NCBI GenBank assembly: GCA_050014755.1
Contig: JBEKCS010000011.1
Span: 1-64,000, forward strand
Direction: 5' to 3'
DNA: 64,000 nucleotides
Source: Bog-756 sp050014755
Lineage (GTDB): Bacteria; Actinomycetota; Acidimicrobiia; Acidimicrobiales; RAAP-2
Part shown: positions 1 to 8,813 of the stretch, in pieces
Layout: each line of letters begins with the position of its first letter
Numbering within the stretch: the first letter of the stretch is position 1
Made by a program: the position numbers and the translations under genes
Notes under the pieces: generated by a model
Seen by the model: the letters and a program-made list of their open reading frames with translations, nothing else
What the model was told of the DNA's origin: nothing
The model's database searches: none

Positions 1-205
<205 letters not shown>

Positions 206-262
206 AGCCGTTCCACAGTAGCCAGACGTGACTTGGTGCGTGTCCTCTACGCTGTTCGGGAC

Positions 263-1153
263 ATGGACGCTCTCGCATCGGTGGCCGACTGGCCGGTGGA
301 TTCGGCGGCCGTCGGCGTCGTCCGGTTCGACCGGGACGGTCCCGAACGACCGGCGACCGTCGGTGATGTCGGACGTCGCTTTCCATGGGCGTCGGTGACC
401 AAGCCGGCGACGGCGTTGGCCGTCCTGGTGGCCGTCGAGGAGGGCACCCTGGCACTGGACGAGCCGGCCGGTCCGGCAGGTTCGACCGTGCGTCACCTCC
501 TGGCCCACGCATCGGGGCTCGGGCCCGAGCCCGGACCACCGACCGAGCCCCCCGGTACCCGGCGGATCTACTCGAACGCGGCATTCGTGGAGCTCGCGGC
601 CGTACTGGCGGTCCGCGCCGGCATGCCCTTCGTCGACTACCTCACCGAAGCGGTCCTGGACCCGCTCGGCATGACCGGTACCGAACTGGTCGACACGGCG
701 GGAGGTGCGGCTGCCGCCGGTCTGGTCGGGCCCCTCGCGGATCTGGTGGCGCTCGGGTGTGAGTGGGCCTGCCCCACACTGGTGGCCGGGGCCACCTGGC
801 GGGAGGCCACCTCCGTCCAGTTCCCGGGGCTGGCCGGGGTACTCCCCGGCTTCGGCCCGTTCGACCCGTGCGACTGGGGACTCGGGGTCGAGATCCGTGG
901 GGTCAAGCACCCGCACTGGACGGGCACCCACAACTCGCCGGCCACATTCGGCCACTTCGGCCAGTCGGGATCGTTCCTGTGGGTGGACCCGGTGGCGGGC
1001 GTGCTCGTCGCCGGCCTGGCCGACCGTCAATTCGGGGTGTGGGCGTCGCGTGCCTGGCCGGCCCTGGCCGATGCCGTCCTGTCGGAGGCCGCACGGCCCA
1101 CACGCCGGGTGGCCACCGGTCCGCCGCCACACGGCGATCGCGGCCACGTCTAG
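263..1153 (+). CDS. Serine hydrolase, beta-lactamase/PBP class C family
   Basis: A 296-residue member of the beta-lactamase-like serine hydrolase family (class C beta-lactamases, D-aminopeptidases, esterases). The three family motifs are in order: SVTK at 44-47 (nucleophile Ser and general-base Lys), YSN at 103-105, and HFG at 231-233 in place of the KTG box. HLLAHASGLG after the first motif is also typical. I chose ATG 263; an in-frame TTG at 233 would add ten residues. No signal peptide is seen, so an intracellular esterase or peptidase is likelier than an exported drug-resistance enzyme. The substrate is unknown. It ends 10 bases before the nucleotidyltransferase gene and may be co-transcribed with it. 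Confidence 0.85.
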   Translation: MDALASVADWPVDSAAVGVVRFDRDGPERPATVGDVGRRFPWASVTKPATALAVLVAVEEGTLALDEPAGPAGSTVRHLLAHASGLGPEPGPPTEPPGTRRIYSNAAFVELAAVLAVRAGMPFVDYLTEAVLDPLGMTGTELVDTAGGAAAAGLVGPLADLVALGCEWACPTLVAGATWREATSVQFPGLAGVLPGFGPFDPCDWGLGVEIRGVKHPHWTGTHNSPATFGHFGQSGSFLWVDPVAGVLVAGLADRQFGVWASRAWPALADAVLSEAARPTRRVATGPPPHGDRGHV

Positions 1154-1163
1154 GCTGCGCCGC

Positions 1164-1907
1164 ATGAAGGGTGTCCTCCTCGCCGGTGGTACCGGCTCGC
1201 GTCTCCATCCGCTGACCCGGATCACCAACAAGCACCTGCTGCCGATCTACGACCGGCCGATGATCAACTGGGGCATCGAGGCGCTGGTCAACGCCGGGAT
1301 CACCGAGATCATGCTGGTGACCGGGGGGACCCACGCCGGCGAGTTCCTCCGGCTGCTGGGCAACGGGCACGAGTTCGGCATCGACCGCCTGAGCTACGGC
1401 TACCAGGACAGGCCGGGCGGGATCGCCGAGGCCCTCGGACTGGCGGCCCGGTTCGTCGACGGGGATCCGGTCCTCGTGATGCTGGCCGACAACATCGTCG
1501 AGAACTCGATCAAGCCGTTGGTGGAGGCCTTCCAGGCCGACCCCCGCGGTGCCCGCATCCTGCTTACCCCGGTGGACGAGGACGAGCACCTGCGCCACCT
1601 CGGCGTCCCCACCTTCGACGCCGAGGACCGCATCGTCGGCATCGTGGAGAAACCGGAGCATCCGGCATCCAAGTTCGGGGTCACCGGCATCTACTGCTAC
1701 GACGCCGACGTGTTCGATGTGATCCCCGACCTGGTCCCCTCCGGACGGGGCGAACTCGAGATCACCGACGTCAACAACCACTACATCGCCCAGGGGGCCA
1801 TGGCCTACGACGTCCTCGAGGGGTTCTGGGGCGACGCCGGCGAGTCGATCGACGCGTACTACACGGTCAACGACTTCGTCCGGAAGCACGGGGCCAACAA
1901 GGCATAG
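1164..1907 (+). CDS. Sugar-1-phosphate nucleotidyltransferase, RmlA-like
   Basis: A 247-residue nucleotidyltransferase of the glucose-1-phosphate thymidylyltransferase type, which joins a sugar 1-phosphate to a nucleoside triphosphate and releases pyrophosphate, supplying activated sugars for cell-wall or surface glycans. The N-terminal LAGGTGSRLHPLT (6-18) is the nucleotide-binding signature, KHLLPIYDRPMI holds the conserved Lys, and LADN near 107-110 has the metal-binding Asp. EKP and GxY further on match the sugar-binding side. It is shorter than standard RmlA (about 290), lacking the C-terminal allosteric extension, so the exact sugar is uncertain. No rmlB, C or D genes are adjacent. Start ATG 1164. 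Confidence 0.85.
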   Translation: MKGVLLAGGTGSRLHPLTRITNKHLLPIYDRPMINWGIEALVNAGITEIMLVTGGTHAGEFLRLLGNGHEFGIDRLSYGYQDRPGGIAEALGLAARFVDGDPVLVMLADNIVENSIKPLVEAFQADPRGARILLTPVDEDEHLRHLGVPTFDAEDRIVGIVEKPEHPASKFGVTGIYCYDADVFDVIPDLVPSGRGELEITDVNNHYIAQGAMAYDVLEGFWGDAGESIDAYYTVNDFVRKHGANKA

Positions 1908-1916
1908 GGCAACGGG

Positions 1917-1930
1917 GGACCGAGCGGTCC
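1917..1930. terminator. Palindromic hairpin between convergent genes
   Basis: The sequence ggaccgagcggtcc is a perfect 6-base-pair hairpin with a 2-base loop, directly after the nucleotidyltransferase stop and ahead of the convergent acyl-CoA synthetase stop. It has no T-run, as is common for actinobacterial terminators. The role is inferred. Confidence 0.35.
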
Positions 1931-1985
1931 GGGCGGAGCAGGCGCCGGGCTCCCGGAACCGCCCTCACGCCGGGACCGGCAGTTG

Positions 1986-3641
1986 TCACCGGTCCAGGGG
2001 GACACCCAGCCACTCGGCGGTCTCGCTGCGGTGGCGTGCGTAGTCGACCTTGCCCGACGGCGACCGACCGATGGTCTCGACGAAGCGCACACGACGGGGC
2101 GCCTTGTAGCCGGACAGGTGCGCCTTCACGTGCTCGATGACGGAGTCGGATGAGACGGAACCCTCGGCGACCCCGGGGGACAGCTGCACGACGGCGACGA
2201 TCTCCTCGCCGAAGCGGTCGTTCGGGATGCCGACGACGACGGCGTCGAGCACGTCCGGCACCGTCTTCACCACCTCTTCGACCTCCTCGGGGTAGACCTT
2301 CTCGCCGCCGGTGTTGATGCACACCGAGCCGCGCCCGAGCAGGTGGATGGAACCGTCGGCCCGGATCTCGGCGAAATCGCCGGGGACGGAGTAGCGCTTG
2401 CCGTCGATGGTCTGGAACGTGGCTGCCGACTTGGCCTCGTCCTTGTAGTAGCCGACGGGGATCCTGCCGCCGAGGGCGAGCACCCCGATGCGGCCCGAGC
2501 CGGGCACGATGTCCCGTCCGTCGGTGTCGATCACCCGCACGTCGGGTCCGAGGGAGAACTGCGCGGTCTTTGCCGCCTCCTGGGCCGACGATACCGAGGA
2601 ACCCATGCCGAGGGCCTCCGACGAGGAGAACGCGTCCACGAGGAGCATGCCCGGATGGTGGAGCAGGAGGCCCTGTTTGGACTGCTCGCTCCACATCACC
2701 CCCGAGGAGACGATGGTGATGAGGCTCGACAGGTCCCAGCGGCCCGGCTCGGCGTCGAGGGTGGCCAGGATCGGCTTGGCGAAGGCGTCGCCCACGATGA
2801 CCAGGGCGTTCACCTGCTCGCGCTCGACGGTGTCGAGGAGCTCGATCGGGTCGAACTGCCGTGAGGTCAGGGTCACCACATGGCCGCCCTCGCTCAGGCA
2901 CTCCATGGCGGTGAAGGCGCCGGTGCCGTGCATGAGCGGGCAGGCGGGCAGGAGGGTCATGCCGGGCCCGCTCCGGGCCAGCTCGGCCCGGACGTCGTCG
3001 ATCCCCCCCTCCAGCGGGTAGCGGCGGAACCCACTGCCGTTCATCCGGGCGAAGAGGTCGTCCTGGCGCCACATCACGCCCTTGGGCATCCCGGTGGTGC
3101 CACCGGTGTAGAGCATGTGGAGATCGTCCGGGCTCCGGCCCCACGGCGCCCGGACCCGCTCGTGGCCGTCCGGGCCGAAGGCGCCGGTCGTCTCGGCGGC
3201 CTCCTCGTAGGGGACGGCCCACGACGGGCACGAGGCGGTGCCGTCGTCGACCCACAGCCAGCTGCGTATCAGGGGGACACGATGGCGGATCCCGTCGATC
3301 CGCTCGACGAACACTCCGTGGAAGACGACGGCGACGGTGTCGGCGTTCTCCCACAGGTAGACCAGTTCGTCGTCGGCGTAGCGGTAGTTGGTATTGATGG
3401 GGACGAGGCCGACCTTGTGGGCGGCGTAGGTCGCCTCGAGGTACTCGGAGCAGTTGTAGAGGTACAGGGCGACCTTGTCCTGCTCGGCGACCCCGGCCCC
3501 GAGCAGCCACCGGCCGATGTTGTCGGCCCGCTGGTCGAACTCACGCCAGGTGAGGGTGTGGCTCCCGTGGACGAGGGCGGGCGCATCCGGGATCTCCTCG
3601 GCCACTGTCTCCCACACGTCGGCGAAGTTCCACTTGCTCAC
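1986..3641 (-). CDS. Acyl-CoA synthetase (AMP-forming)
   Basis: A 551-residue member of the ANL superfamily that activates a carboxylic acid with ATP to an acyl-adenylate and then to an acyl-CoA. The P-loop motif YTGGTTGMPKGV lies at 178-189; a PVGYYKDE segment and LGRGSVCINTGGEKVYPEEVE mark the hinge and C-terminal subdomain; and SPSGKVDY near the end carries the catalytic Lys. The GTG at 3641 is chosen as start because gaggag precedes it and homologous sequence begins there; upstream residues are repeat-encoded. It diverges from an acyl-CoA dehydrogenase, suggesting a fatty acid or side-chain degradation pair. Chain-length preference is unknown. Confidence 0.88.
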   Translation of the reverse strand: MSKWNFADVWETVAEEIPDAPALVHGSHTLTWREFDQRADNIGRWLLGAGVAEQDKVALYLYNCSEYLEATYAAHKVGLVPINTNYRYADDELVYLWENADTVAVVFHGVFVERIDGIRHRVPLIRSWLWVDDGTASCPSWAVPYEEAAETTGAFGPDGHERVRAPWGRSPDDLHMLYTGGTTGMPKGVMWRQDDLFARMNGSGFRRYPLEGGIDDVRAELARSGPGMTLLPACPLMHGTGAFTAMECLSEGGHVVTLTSRQFDPIELLDTVEREQVNALVIVGDAFAKPILATLDAEPGRWDLSSLITIVSSGVMWSEQSKQGLLLHHPGMLLVDAFSSSEALGMGSSVSSAQEAAKTAQFSLGPDVRVIDTDGRDIVPGSGRIGVLALGGRIPVGYYKDEAKSAATFQTIDGKRYSVPGDFAEIRADGSIHLLGRGSVCINTGGEKVYPEEVEEVVKTVPDVLDAVVVGIPNDRFGEEIVAVVQLSPGVAEGSVSSDSVIEHVKAHLSGYKAPRRVRFVETIGRSPSGKVDYARHRSETAEWLGVPLDR

Positions 3642-3704
3642 GTCGGTCTCCTCGTTCCCCGGGCCGGAGGGCGCGCACTCCGGCCTCCCGGCCCAGTCCG
3701 TCCC

Positions 3705-3757
3705 CTCGGCCCACATCGTCCCCTCGGCCCACATCGTCCCTCGGCCCACATCGTCCC
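3705..3757. repeat. Three tandem copies of an approximately 18-base unit
   Basis: The unit ctcggcccacatcgtccc occurs three times, with tcggccc starting at 3706, 3724 and 3741, so the periods are 18 and 17 bases. It lies in the divergent region between the acyl-CoA synthetase and acyl-CoA dehydrogenase genes, about 65 bases upstream of the synthetase start. It could be a cluster of regulator sites or a replication-slippage product. Confidence 0.8.
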
Positions 3758-3822
3758 CTCGTCACCGTCGGAGACCGTGGCAATCGTAGGCGCAGGCCCC
3801 GCCGGCCGGTCCGCGGTGATCG

Positions 3823-4986
3823 GTGCAGCCTACGCTGGCCCATGTGGACACTGCGCTGCCCCCCGACGACGACCCCCGCCGTGTCGAGCTCCGATCGTGG
3901 TTCGAGGCCACTCCGACACCGACCGGCCGCCAGCTGGCCGAACGCGGCCTGGTCGCCCCCCACTGGCCGGCCCCGTGGGGCCTGGGAGCCGACCCGACCC
4001 ACCAACTGCTCGTCGACGAGGAGCTGCGTCGTGCCGGGGTCCGCCGTCCAGACAACACCATCGGGATCGGATGGGCCGGGCCGACCATCCTCCACGCCGG
4101 CTCCGACGAGCAGAAGGAGCGCTACCTGCTGCCCCTCCTGGCCGCGGACGAGATCTGGTGCCAGCTCTTCAGCGAGCCGGGCGCCGGCTCCGACCTCGCA
4201 TCGCTGACGACGCGGGCCGAGCTCGACGGCGACGAGTGGGTGGTCCAGGGCCAGAAGGTGTGGACGAGCTACGCCCACCGGGCCCACTTCGGGATCCTCC
4301 TGGCCCGAACGGATCCCGACGCCCCGAAGCACCAGGGGATCTCGTACTTCATCTGTCCGATGGACCTCCCCGGGATCACCGTGCGTCCGCTGGTCGACAT
4401 GACCGGCACCCACACCTTCAACGAGGTCTACCTCGACGAGGTCCGCCTGCCCCGGGCCAACCTGGTCGGCGACCCGGGCCAGGGCTGGTCGTTGGCCAAG
4501 GTCACCCTGGCCAACGAGCGGGTGTCGCTGTCGGGGGCCGGTGCGCTGTGGGGCATGGGCCCGACGGCGGACGACCTGGTCGCCGCGGTCCGCGCCATCG
4601 GGGGGACCGCCGACCCGCTGATGCGCCAGCGCCTGGCCGCGCTGTGGGCCGAGGGGGAGATCCTCCGGCTGTTGCGGCTGCGGACGGTCTCGGCGGCGGT
4701 GGCCGGCGTCCCCCCCGGCCCCGAGGCCTCGGTGCGCAAGGCGCTCGCCGACGAGCACGGACAGAACATCATGGCGCTGGCCCGCGATCTGGCCGGCGCG
4801 GCCGGGATGCTGTCGGACGGTGGGCCGACGCCGGGAGCCCCGCAGGACGCGGCGTGGCCGGACGCCATGTGGTCCTACGGGTTCCTCTTCGCCCCGGCCC
4901 TGACCATCGGAGGGGGGACCTCGGAGGTCCAGCGCAACATCGTGGCGGAGCGGACCCTGGGGCTGCCCCACGACCCCCAGGTGTGA
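3823..4986 (+). CDS. Acyl-CoA dehydrogenase family protein
   Basis: A flavoenzyme of 387 residues expected to introduce an alpha-beta double bond into an acyl-CoA and pass electrons to an ETF. LFSEPGAGSDLASL (middle domain, FAD/substrate loop), QKVWTSYAH and the C-terminal GGGTSEVQRNIVAERTLGLP are standard acyl-CoA dehydrogenase motifs. The length is normal for the family. Two GTG starts are possible (3823 and 3844); the first is kept. It is transcribed away from the acyl-CoA synthetase, with the tandem repeats in the shared upstream region. The substrate is not deducible. Its stop lies 10 bases from the convergent riboflavin synthase stop. Confidence 0.88.
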   Translation: MQPTLAHVDTALPPDDDPRRVELRSWFEATPTPTGRQLAERGLVAPHWPAPWGLGADPTHQLLVDEELRRAGVRRPDNTIGIGWAGPTILHAGSDEQKERYLLPLLAADEIWCQLFSEPGAGSDLASLTTRAELDGDEWVVQGQKVWTSYAHRAHFGILLARTDPDAPKHQGISYFICPMDLPGITVRPLVDMTGTHTFNEVYLDEVRLPRANLVGDPGQGWSLAKVTLANERVSLSGAGALWGMGPTADDLVAAVRAIGGTADPLMRQRLAALWAEGEILRLLRLRTVSAAVAGVPPGPEASVRKALADEHGQNIMALARDLAGAAGMLSDGGPTPGAPQDAAWPDAMWSYGFLFAPALTIGGGTSEVQRNIVAERTLGLPHDPQV

Positions 4987-4996
4987 GCCGGCGAAC

Positions 4997-5473
4997 TCAG
5001 CCGATCAGCGGACCCGCGTCCTCGTAGCCCTGGCGAACCCCGCGGCCGGCGTTGCGGGTGAGCTGCTCGGGCTCGTAGAGCATCCAGTAGGCGTTCCGGG
5101 CGTGCTTGCGGGCCCGATTGACGCAGACGACTGCCAGTTTGGCCGGATCGTCCTCCTCGGTCTCGTGGACGAACACCTCGAGGATGTGGGTGGAGGTCAT
5201 CAGCTGGGCCAGCATGATCCCCTGGGACGCCTCGTGGGCGCAGACCTGGTCGATCTCGGCCCTACCGGGCATGCCGAGGGCGACAACGATCCGGCAGTCC
5301 TCCTGCTCGATCAGGCGCTTGCACGCCACCCCGAGATCCTTGAAGCCGGGAACGGTGCGCCGGAGGACCTCGAAGGTGGTGCCGAATCCGGGGCAGCCCT
5401 CCAGTTCGTCGAGCGCCTCCGCCCCCATGTCGTAGCGGGCGAACATGGTGTCGACGACCCCGATCCGATCCAT
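4997..5473 (-). CDS. ribC: Riboflavin synthase, archaeal (RibC) type
   Basis: A 158-residue protein that from memory matches the Methanocaldococcus-type riboflavin synthase along its whole length: IGVVDTMFARYDMG at the N-terminus, RRTVPGFKDLGVACK, ALGMPGRAEIDQVCAHEAS, LMTSTHILEVFVHE and the C-terminal VRQGYEDAGP. That family dismutates two 6,7-dimethyl-8-ribityllumazine molecules to riboflavin and is related to lumazine synthase, not to the trimeric bacterial RibE with its internal duplication. Finding it in an actinobacterium is unusual. No other rib genes are adjacent; it diverges from bioA by 98 bases. The start ATG 5473 is unambiguous. The gene symbol follows archaeal usage. Confidence 0.88.
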   Translation of the reverse strand: MDRIGVVDTMFARYDMGAEALDELEGCPGFGTTFEVLRRTVPGFKDLGVACKRLIEQEDCRIVVALGMPGRAEIDQVCAHEASQGIMLAQLMTSTHILEVFVHETEEDDPAKLAVVCVNRARKHARNAYWMLYEPEQLTRNAGRGVRQGYEDAGPLIG

Positions 5474-5571
5474 CGGCCCACTCTACCGGCCACCCTCCGT
5501 GGCGGTTCCACGAGCAGGATGGCCCGGTGCGGTTCGCCGGGCCTCCCCCCGGTGGGCAAGACTCGTACCCG

Positions 5572-6903
5572 ATGAGTGCCGATACCCCTGCCGTGGACGC
5601 CGTCGACCCGTGGGTGGCCCGGGATGCGGCCGTGGTGTGGCACGGGTTCACCCAGATGGCCGCCTATCCCGGGAACACGCCGATCACCGTGGAGCGGGCC
5701 GAGGGGCGCGAGCTCATCGACGTCCACGGCAACCGCTACTTCGACGCCATCTCCTCGCTGTGGGTGACCACCCTCGGCCACCGGGTGCCCGAGCTCGACG
5801 CCGCGGTCGTCGACCAGCTGGGCCGGGTGGCCCACGCCACCCTCCTCGGAAACGGCAGCCGGGCCGTGGTCGAGTTCGCCGAGGCCCTGGCCCAGGTGGT
5901 CCCGGTGGACGGGCCGCACATCGCGTTCGCGTCCGACGGCGCTGTCGCCGTCGAGCAGGCCCTCAAGATCGCCTTCCAGTACTGGGTCAACCGGTCGGAG
6001 CCGGGACACACCGGGTTCCTGGCCCTGGGCGATGCGTACCACGGCGACACCGTCGGGGCCCTGTCCGTCGGGGACGGCGGGTTCGGCACCACCGTGTTCG
6101 ACCCGCTGCGGTTTCCCGTGGTGCGCACGCCGGGTTACGCCACCGCCGACTGGGCGTCCAAGGCGGTGGCGGCCATCGAGGCCCATGCCGACGCGCTGGC
6201 CGCCATGATCATCGAGCCCCTGGTGCAGGGCGCCTCGGGCATCCTGGTGGCCGATCCCGCCGATGTGGCCCTGGTCGGGCGGGCCTGCCGGGAGCACGGG
6301 GTCCTGCTGATCTGCGACGAGGTGGCGACCGGGTTCGGGCGCACGGGGCGCCTCTTCGCCTCGGAGTGGGCCGGTCCCGACTTCCGTCCCGACATCATGT
6401 GCCTGGGCAAGGGGATCAGCGGCGGCTACCTGCCCCTGTCGGCCACCGTGGCCTCGACGCGGGTGTTCGAGGCGTTCGACGGCGAGGACCTCGGGGCGAC
6501 GACCTTCTACCATGGCCACTCCTACGGGGGGAACGCCCTGGCCTGCGCAGTGGCCCTCCGCCACCTGCGGCTGTTGGAGGAGTGGGACGTCCTGGACCAC
6601 GTGGTCACCGTCTCCCGCCATCTGGAGGAACGCCTGGCCGGGTCGATCTCCGGACTCGACGGGGTGGCCGCCGTGCGCCAGCGGGGGCTCATGGCCGGTG
6701 TCGAGCTGGCTCCGCCCGCTGGGGCGACGCGGTGGGGACGGCGGGTCTGCGCCTCGGCCGTCCGACGGGGGGTGCTGCTGCGTCCCCTCGGCGACGTGGT
6801 CGTCATCATGCCCCCGCTGACCAGTACGGCCGACGAGCTGGACCGGGTGGTCGACGTACTGGTCGAGTGCATCGGCGAGGTGTGGTCCGAGGACGCGCCG
6901 TGA
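5572..6903 (+). CDS. bioA: Adenosylmethionine-8-amino-7-oxononanoate aminotransferase
   Basis: A class III PLP aminotransferase of 443 residues that converts 8-amino-7-oxononanoate to 7,8-diaminopelargonate with S-adenosylmethionine as amino donor. LWVTTLGHR, the DAYHGDT segment, CDEVATGFGRTGRLF (PLP-ring Asp) and CLGKGISGGYLPL (Schiff-base Lys) are typical of BioA, and the next two genes are bioF and bioD. ATG 5572 is preferred over an upstream in-frame GTG at 5527. The stop TGA overlaps the GTG start of bioF by four bases, so the two are translationally coupled. No recognised biotin operator is seen in the 98 bases upstream. Confidence 0.92.
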   Translation: MSADTPAVDAVDPWVARDAAVVWHGFTQMAAYPGNTPITVERAEGRELIDVHGNRYFDAISSLWVTTLGHRVPELDAAVVDQLGRVAHATLLGNGSRAVVEFAEALAQVVPVDGPHIAFASDGAVAVEQALKIAFQYWVNRSEPGHTGFLALGDAYHGDTVGALSVGDGGFGTTVFDPLRFPVVRTPGYATADWASKAVAAIEAHADALAAMIIEPLVQGASGILVADPADVALVGRACREHGVLLICDEVATGFGRTGRLFASEWAGPDFRPDIMCLGKGISGGYLPLSATVASTRVFEAFDGEDLGATTFYHGHSYGGNALACAVALRHLRLLEEWDVLDHVVTVSRHLEERLAGSISGLDGVAAVRQRGLMAGVELAPPAGATRWGRRVCASAVRRGVLLRPLGDVVVIMPPLTSTADELDRVVDVLVECIGEVWSEDAP

Positions 6904-8090
6904 CCGACCGGGGCGCGACGGCGTGGGAGTCGTGGGTCGACGACGCGTGCGCCGAGGTGGCGTCGGCCGGCCGGTGGCGGACCCCGCGGATGTTCGACGC
7001 ACGGGGCCACGACGGGTTGCTCGGCCCTGACCCCGCGTCGGCCCGGTCCGTGGTCTCCTTCGCCTCCAACGACTATCTGGGACTGGCCACCCACCCGACC
7101 GTGGTCGCCGCGGCCCACGACGCACTCGACCGGTGGGGAGCCGGATCGGGGGCGTCCCGCCTGGTGACCGGGTCCCGCCCGGTCCACCACGACCTCGAGG
7201 AGGCCCTGGCCGAGTGGAAGGGCGCCGAGGCGGCGGTCGTGCTCCCGACCGGATTCGCGGCCAACCTGTCGGTGCTGTCGGTGTTCGCGTCGGCCGGAGT
7301 GGTCGTCCACTCCGACGAGCTCAACCACGCGTCGATCATCGACGGGTGCCGTCTGGCCCGGGCAGAGGTCAGGATCTACCCGCACGGCGACCTCGGTCAG
7401 CTGGACGCCTCCCTGGCTTCGGAGCCGGGACGGTCGATGGTGGTGTCGGACACCGTGTTCTCCATGGACGGGGACGCCGCTGATCTCGACGGTCTGGTCG
7501 AGGTGGCCGGGCGCCACGGGGCGTTGCTCGTCCTCGACGAGGCCCACGCCGTCCTCGGGCCCGACCTCGGCCGCGCCCCAGGGGTCGACGTGCTGCGGGT
7601 GGGGACGCTGTCCAAGACGCTCGGGTCCCTCGGCGGGTTCGTGGCCGGTCCCCGCCGGTTCGTCGACCTCCTGGTCAACCGGGCCCGCCCCTACATCTTC
7701 ACGACCGCCCCGACCCCGCCCGACGCCGGTGCGGCACTGGCCGCGCTCGGCGTCCTCCGGTCGCCCGAGGGTGCCGCCCTGCGCGTTCGGCTCGGCCGCC
7801 TGGTGGATCAGGTCGCCGACGGGATCGGGGCCCATGCCCACCCGTCGCCGATCCTCCCGGTGGTGATCGGGTCCGAGGACGACGCCGTGGCCGCGTCGGC
7901 GGCGCTGCTCGACCAGGGTCTGTGGGTCCCGGCCATCCGCCCCCCGACCGTGCCCACGGGAACGTCGAGGTTGCGGGTCACGCTCTCGGCCACCCACACC
8001 GACGAACAGGTGGGCCGGCTGGTGGCGGCTCTCTCCGGCCTTCCCGGTGCCGCGTCCCGACCCGGCCGGGGCGTGGGCAGTGCGGCCTGA
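6900..8090 (+). CDS. bioF: 8-Amino-7-oxononanoate synthase
   Basis: An alpha-oxoamine synthase of 396 residues that condenses pimeloyl thioester with alanine, releasing CO2, in the first committed step of biotin ring assembly. FASNDYLGLATHP, GAGSGASRLVTGSRPVHHDLE, the DELNHASIIDG segment, LVLDEAHAVLG and the PLP-lysine site TLSKTLGSLGGF are all present. It starts with GTG inside the bioA stop and overlaps the start of bioD. Its place between bioA and bioD separates it clearly from the divergent second alpha-oxoamine-synthase-like protein encoded at 43590-44891. Confidence 0.93.
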   Translation: MTDRGATAWESWVDDACAEVASAGRWRTPRMFDARGHDGLLGPDPASARSVVSFASNDYLGLATHPTVVAAAHDALDRWGAGSGASRLVTGSRPVHHDLEEALAEWKGAEAAVVLPTGFAANLSVLSVFASAGVVVHSDELNHASIIDGCRLARAEVRIYPHGDLGQLDASLASEPGRSMVVSDTVFSMDGDAADLDGLVEVAGRHGALLVLDEAHAVLGPDLGRAPGVDVLRVGTLSKTLGSLGGFVAGPRRFVDLLVNRARPYIFTTAPTPPDAGAALAALGVLRSPEGAALRVRLGRLVDQVADGIGAHAHPSPILPVVIGSEDDAVAASAALLDQGLWVPAIRPPTVPTGTSRLRVTLSATHTDEQVGRLVAALSGLPGAASRPGRGVGSAA

Positions 8091-8760
8091 ACGGGTGGTG
8101 CTGGTGTGTGGGACGGGGACCGAAGTGGGCAAGACCTGGGTAGCCGCCCGCCTGCTGGCCGAGCTGCGCAGCCGTGGCCTCGCGGTGGCCGCCCGCAAGC
8201 CGGCCCAGTCGTTCGACATCGACACCGAAGGGGCCCGGCTCGGTGGCGCCACCGACGCCGAGGTGCTGGGTGCCGCTACCGGTGAGCCTCCGGGGGAGGT
8301 CTGTCACCCGTCGCGCTCGTATCATCGGGCCATGGCCCCGCCGATGGCCGCCGCGGTTCTGGGCCTGCCACCGTTCAGTGTCGCCGACCTGGTGGGTGAG
8401 CTGTCCTGGCCGACCGACGGGGCCGACGTGGGCCTGGTCGAGACGGCCGGAGGGGTGCGCTCCCCCCAGGCCGACGACGGTGACGTGTGCGACATGATCG
8501 GTGCTGTCCGGCCCGACATGGTCGTCCTGGTGGCGGATGCCGGACTGGGGACCATCAACAACATCCGGCTGTCGATGGGCGCGCTGGCCACGGCGCCCGG
8601 TGAATCCGTTGTTCCTGTCGTGGTCGTCCTGAACCGGTACGACGGGCACCACGAGATCCACCGTCGCAACCTCGCGTGGCTGGCCGACCGTGACGGCTAC
8701 CGGATCGTGACACTGCCCGGTGGGGAGCCTGTGCTGGCCGATCTGGTCGCCGGCGTCTGA
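8080..8760 (+). CDS. bioD: Dethiobiotin synthetase
   Basis: ATP-dependent closure of the ureido ring from 7,8-diaminopelargonate and CO2. The protein has about 226 residues with P-loop GTGTEVGKT near the start, conserved KPAQSF, and VGLVETAGGVRSP, the switch-like segment of BioD. ARxG-type HPSRSYHRAMAPPMAA corresponds to the family's substrate-side loop. Two GTG starts are possible: 8080 (overlapping bioF by 11 bases) and 8047 (44 bases). The shorter is given because the P-loop usually lies close to the N-terminus. It is the last gene of the bioAFD operon; bioB lies about 9 kb away. Confidence 0.9.
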   Translation: MRPERVVLVCGTGTEVGKTWVAARLLAELRSRGLAVAARKPAQSFDIDTEGARLGGATDAEVLGAATGEPPGEVCHPSRSYHRAMAPPMAAAVLGLPPFSVADLVGELSWPTDGADVGLVETAGGVRSPQADDGDVCDMIGAVRPDMVVLVADAGLGTINNIRLSMGALATAPGESVVPVVVVLNRYDGHHEIHRRNLAWLADRDGYRIVTLPGGEPVLADLVAGV

Positions 8761-8813
8761 ACCGCCTCCGGCGTGTCTCCCGGTGCCCCGGCCGGAAGGC
8801 GGGTGCGACCGAC

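Noticed and set aside
903..1889. Minus-strand open frame opposite the nucleotidyltransferase gene
   Set aside because: Antisense of two well-supported genes, with His/Asp/Gly-rich composition and no family motif.
2880..5027. 715-residue plus-strand frame across three genes
   Set aside because: Pro/Arg/Gly-rich shadow of the acyl-CoA synthetase and dehydrogenase genes, without domains.
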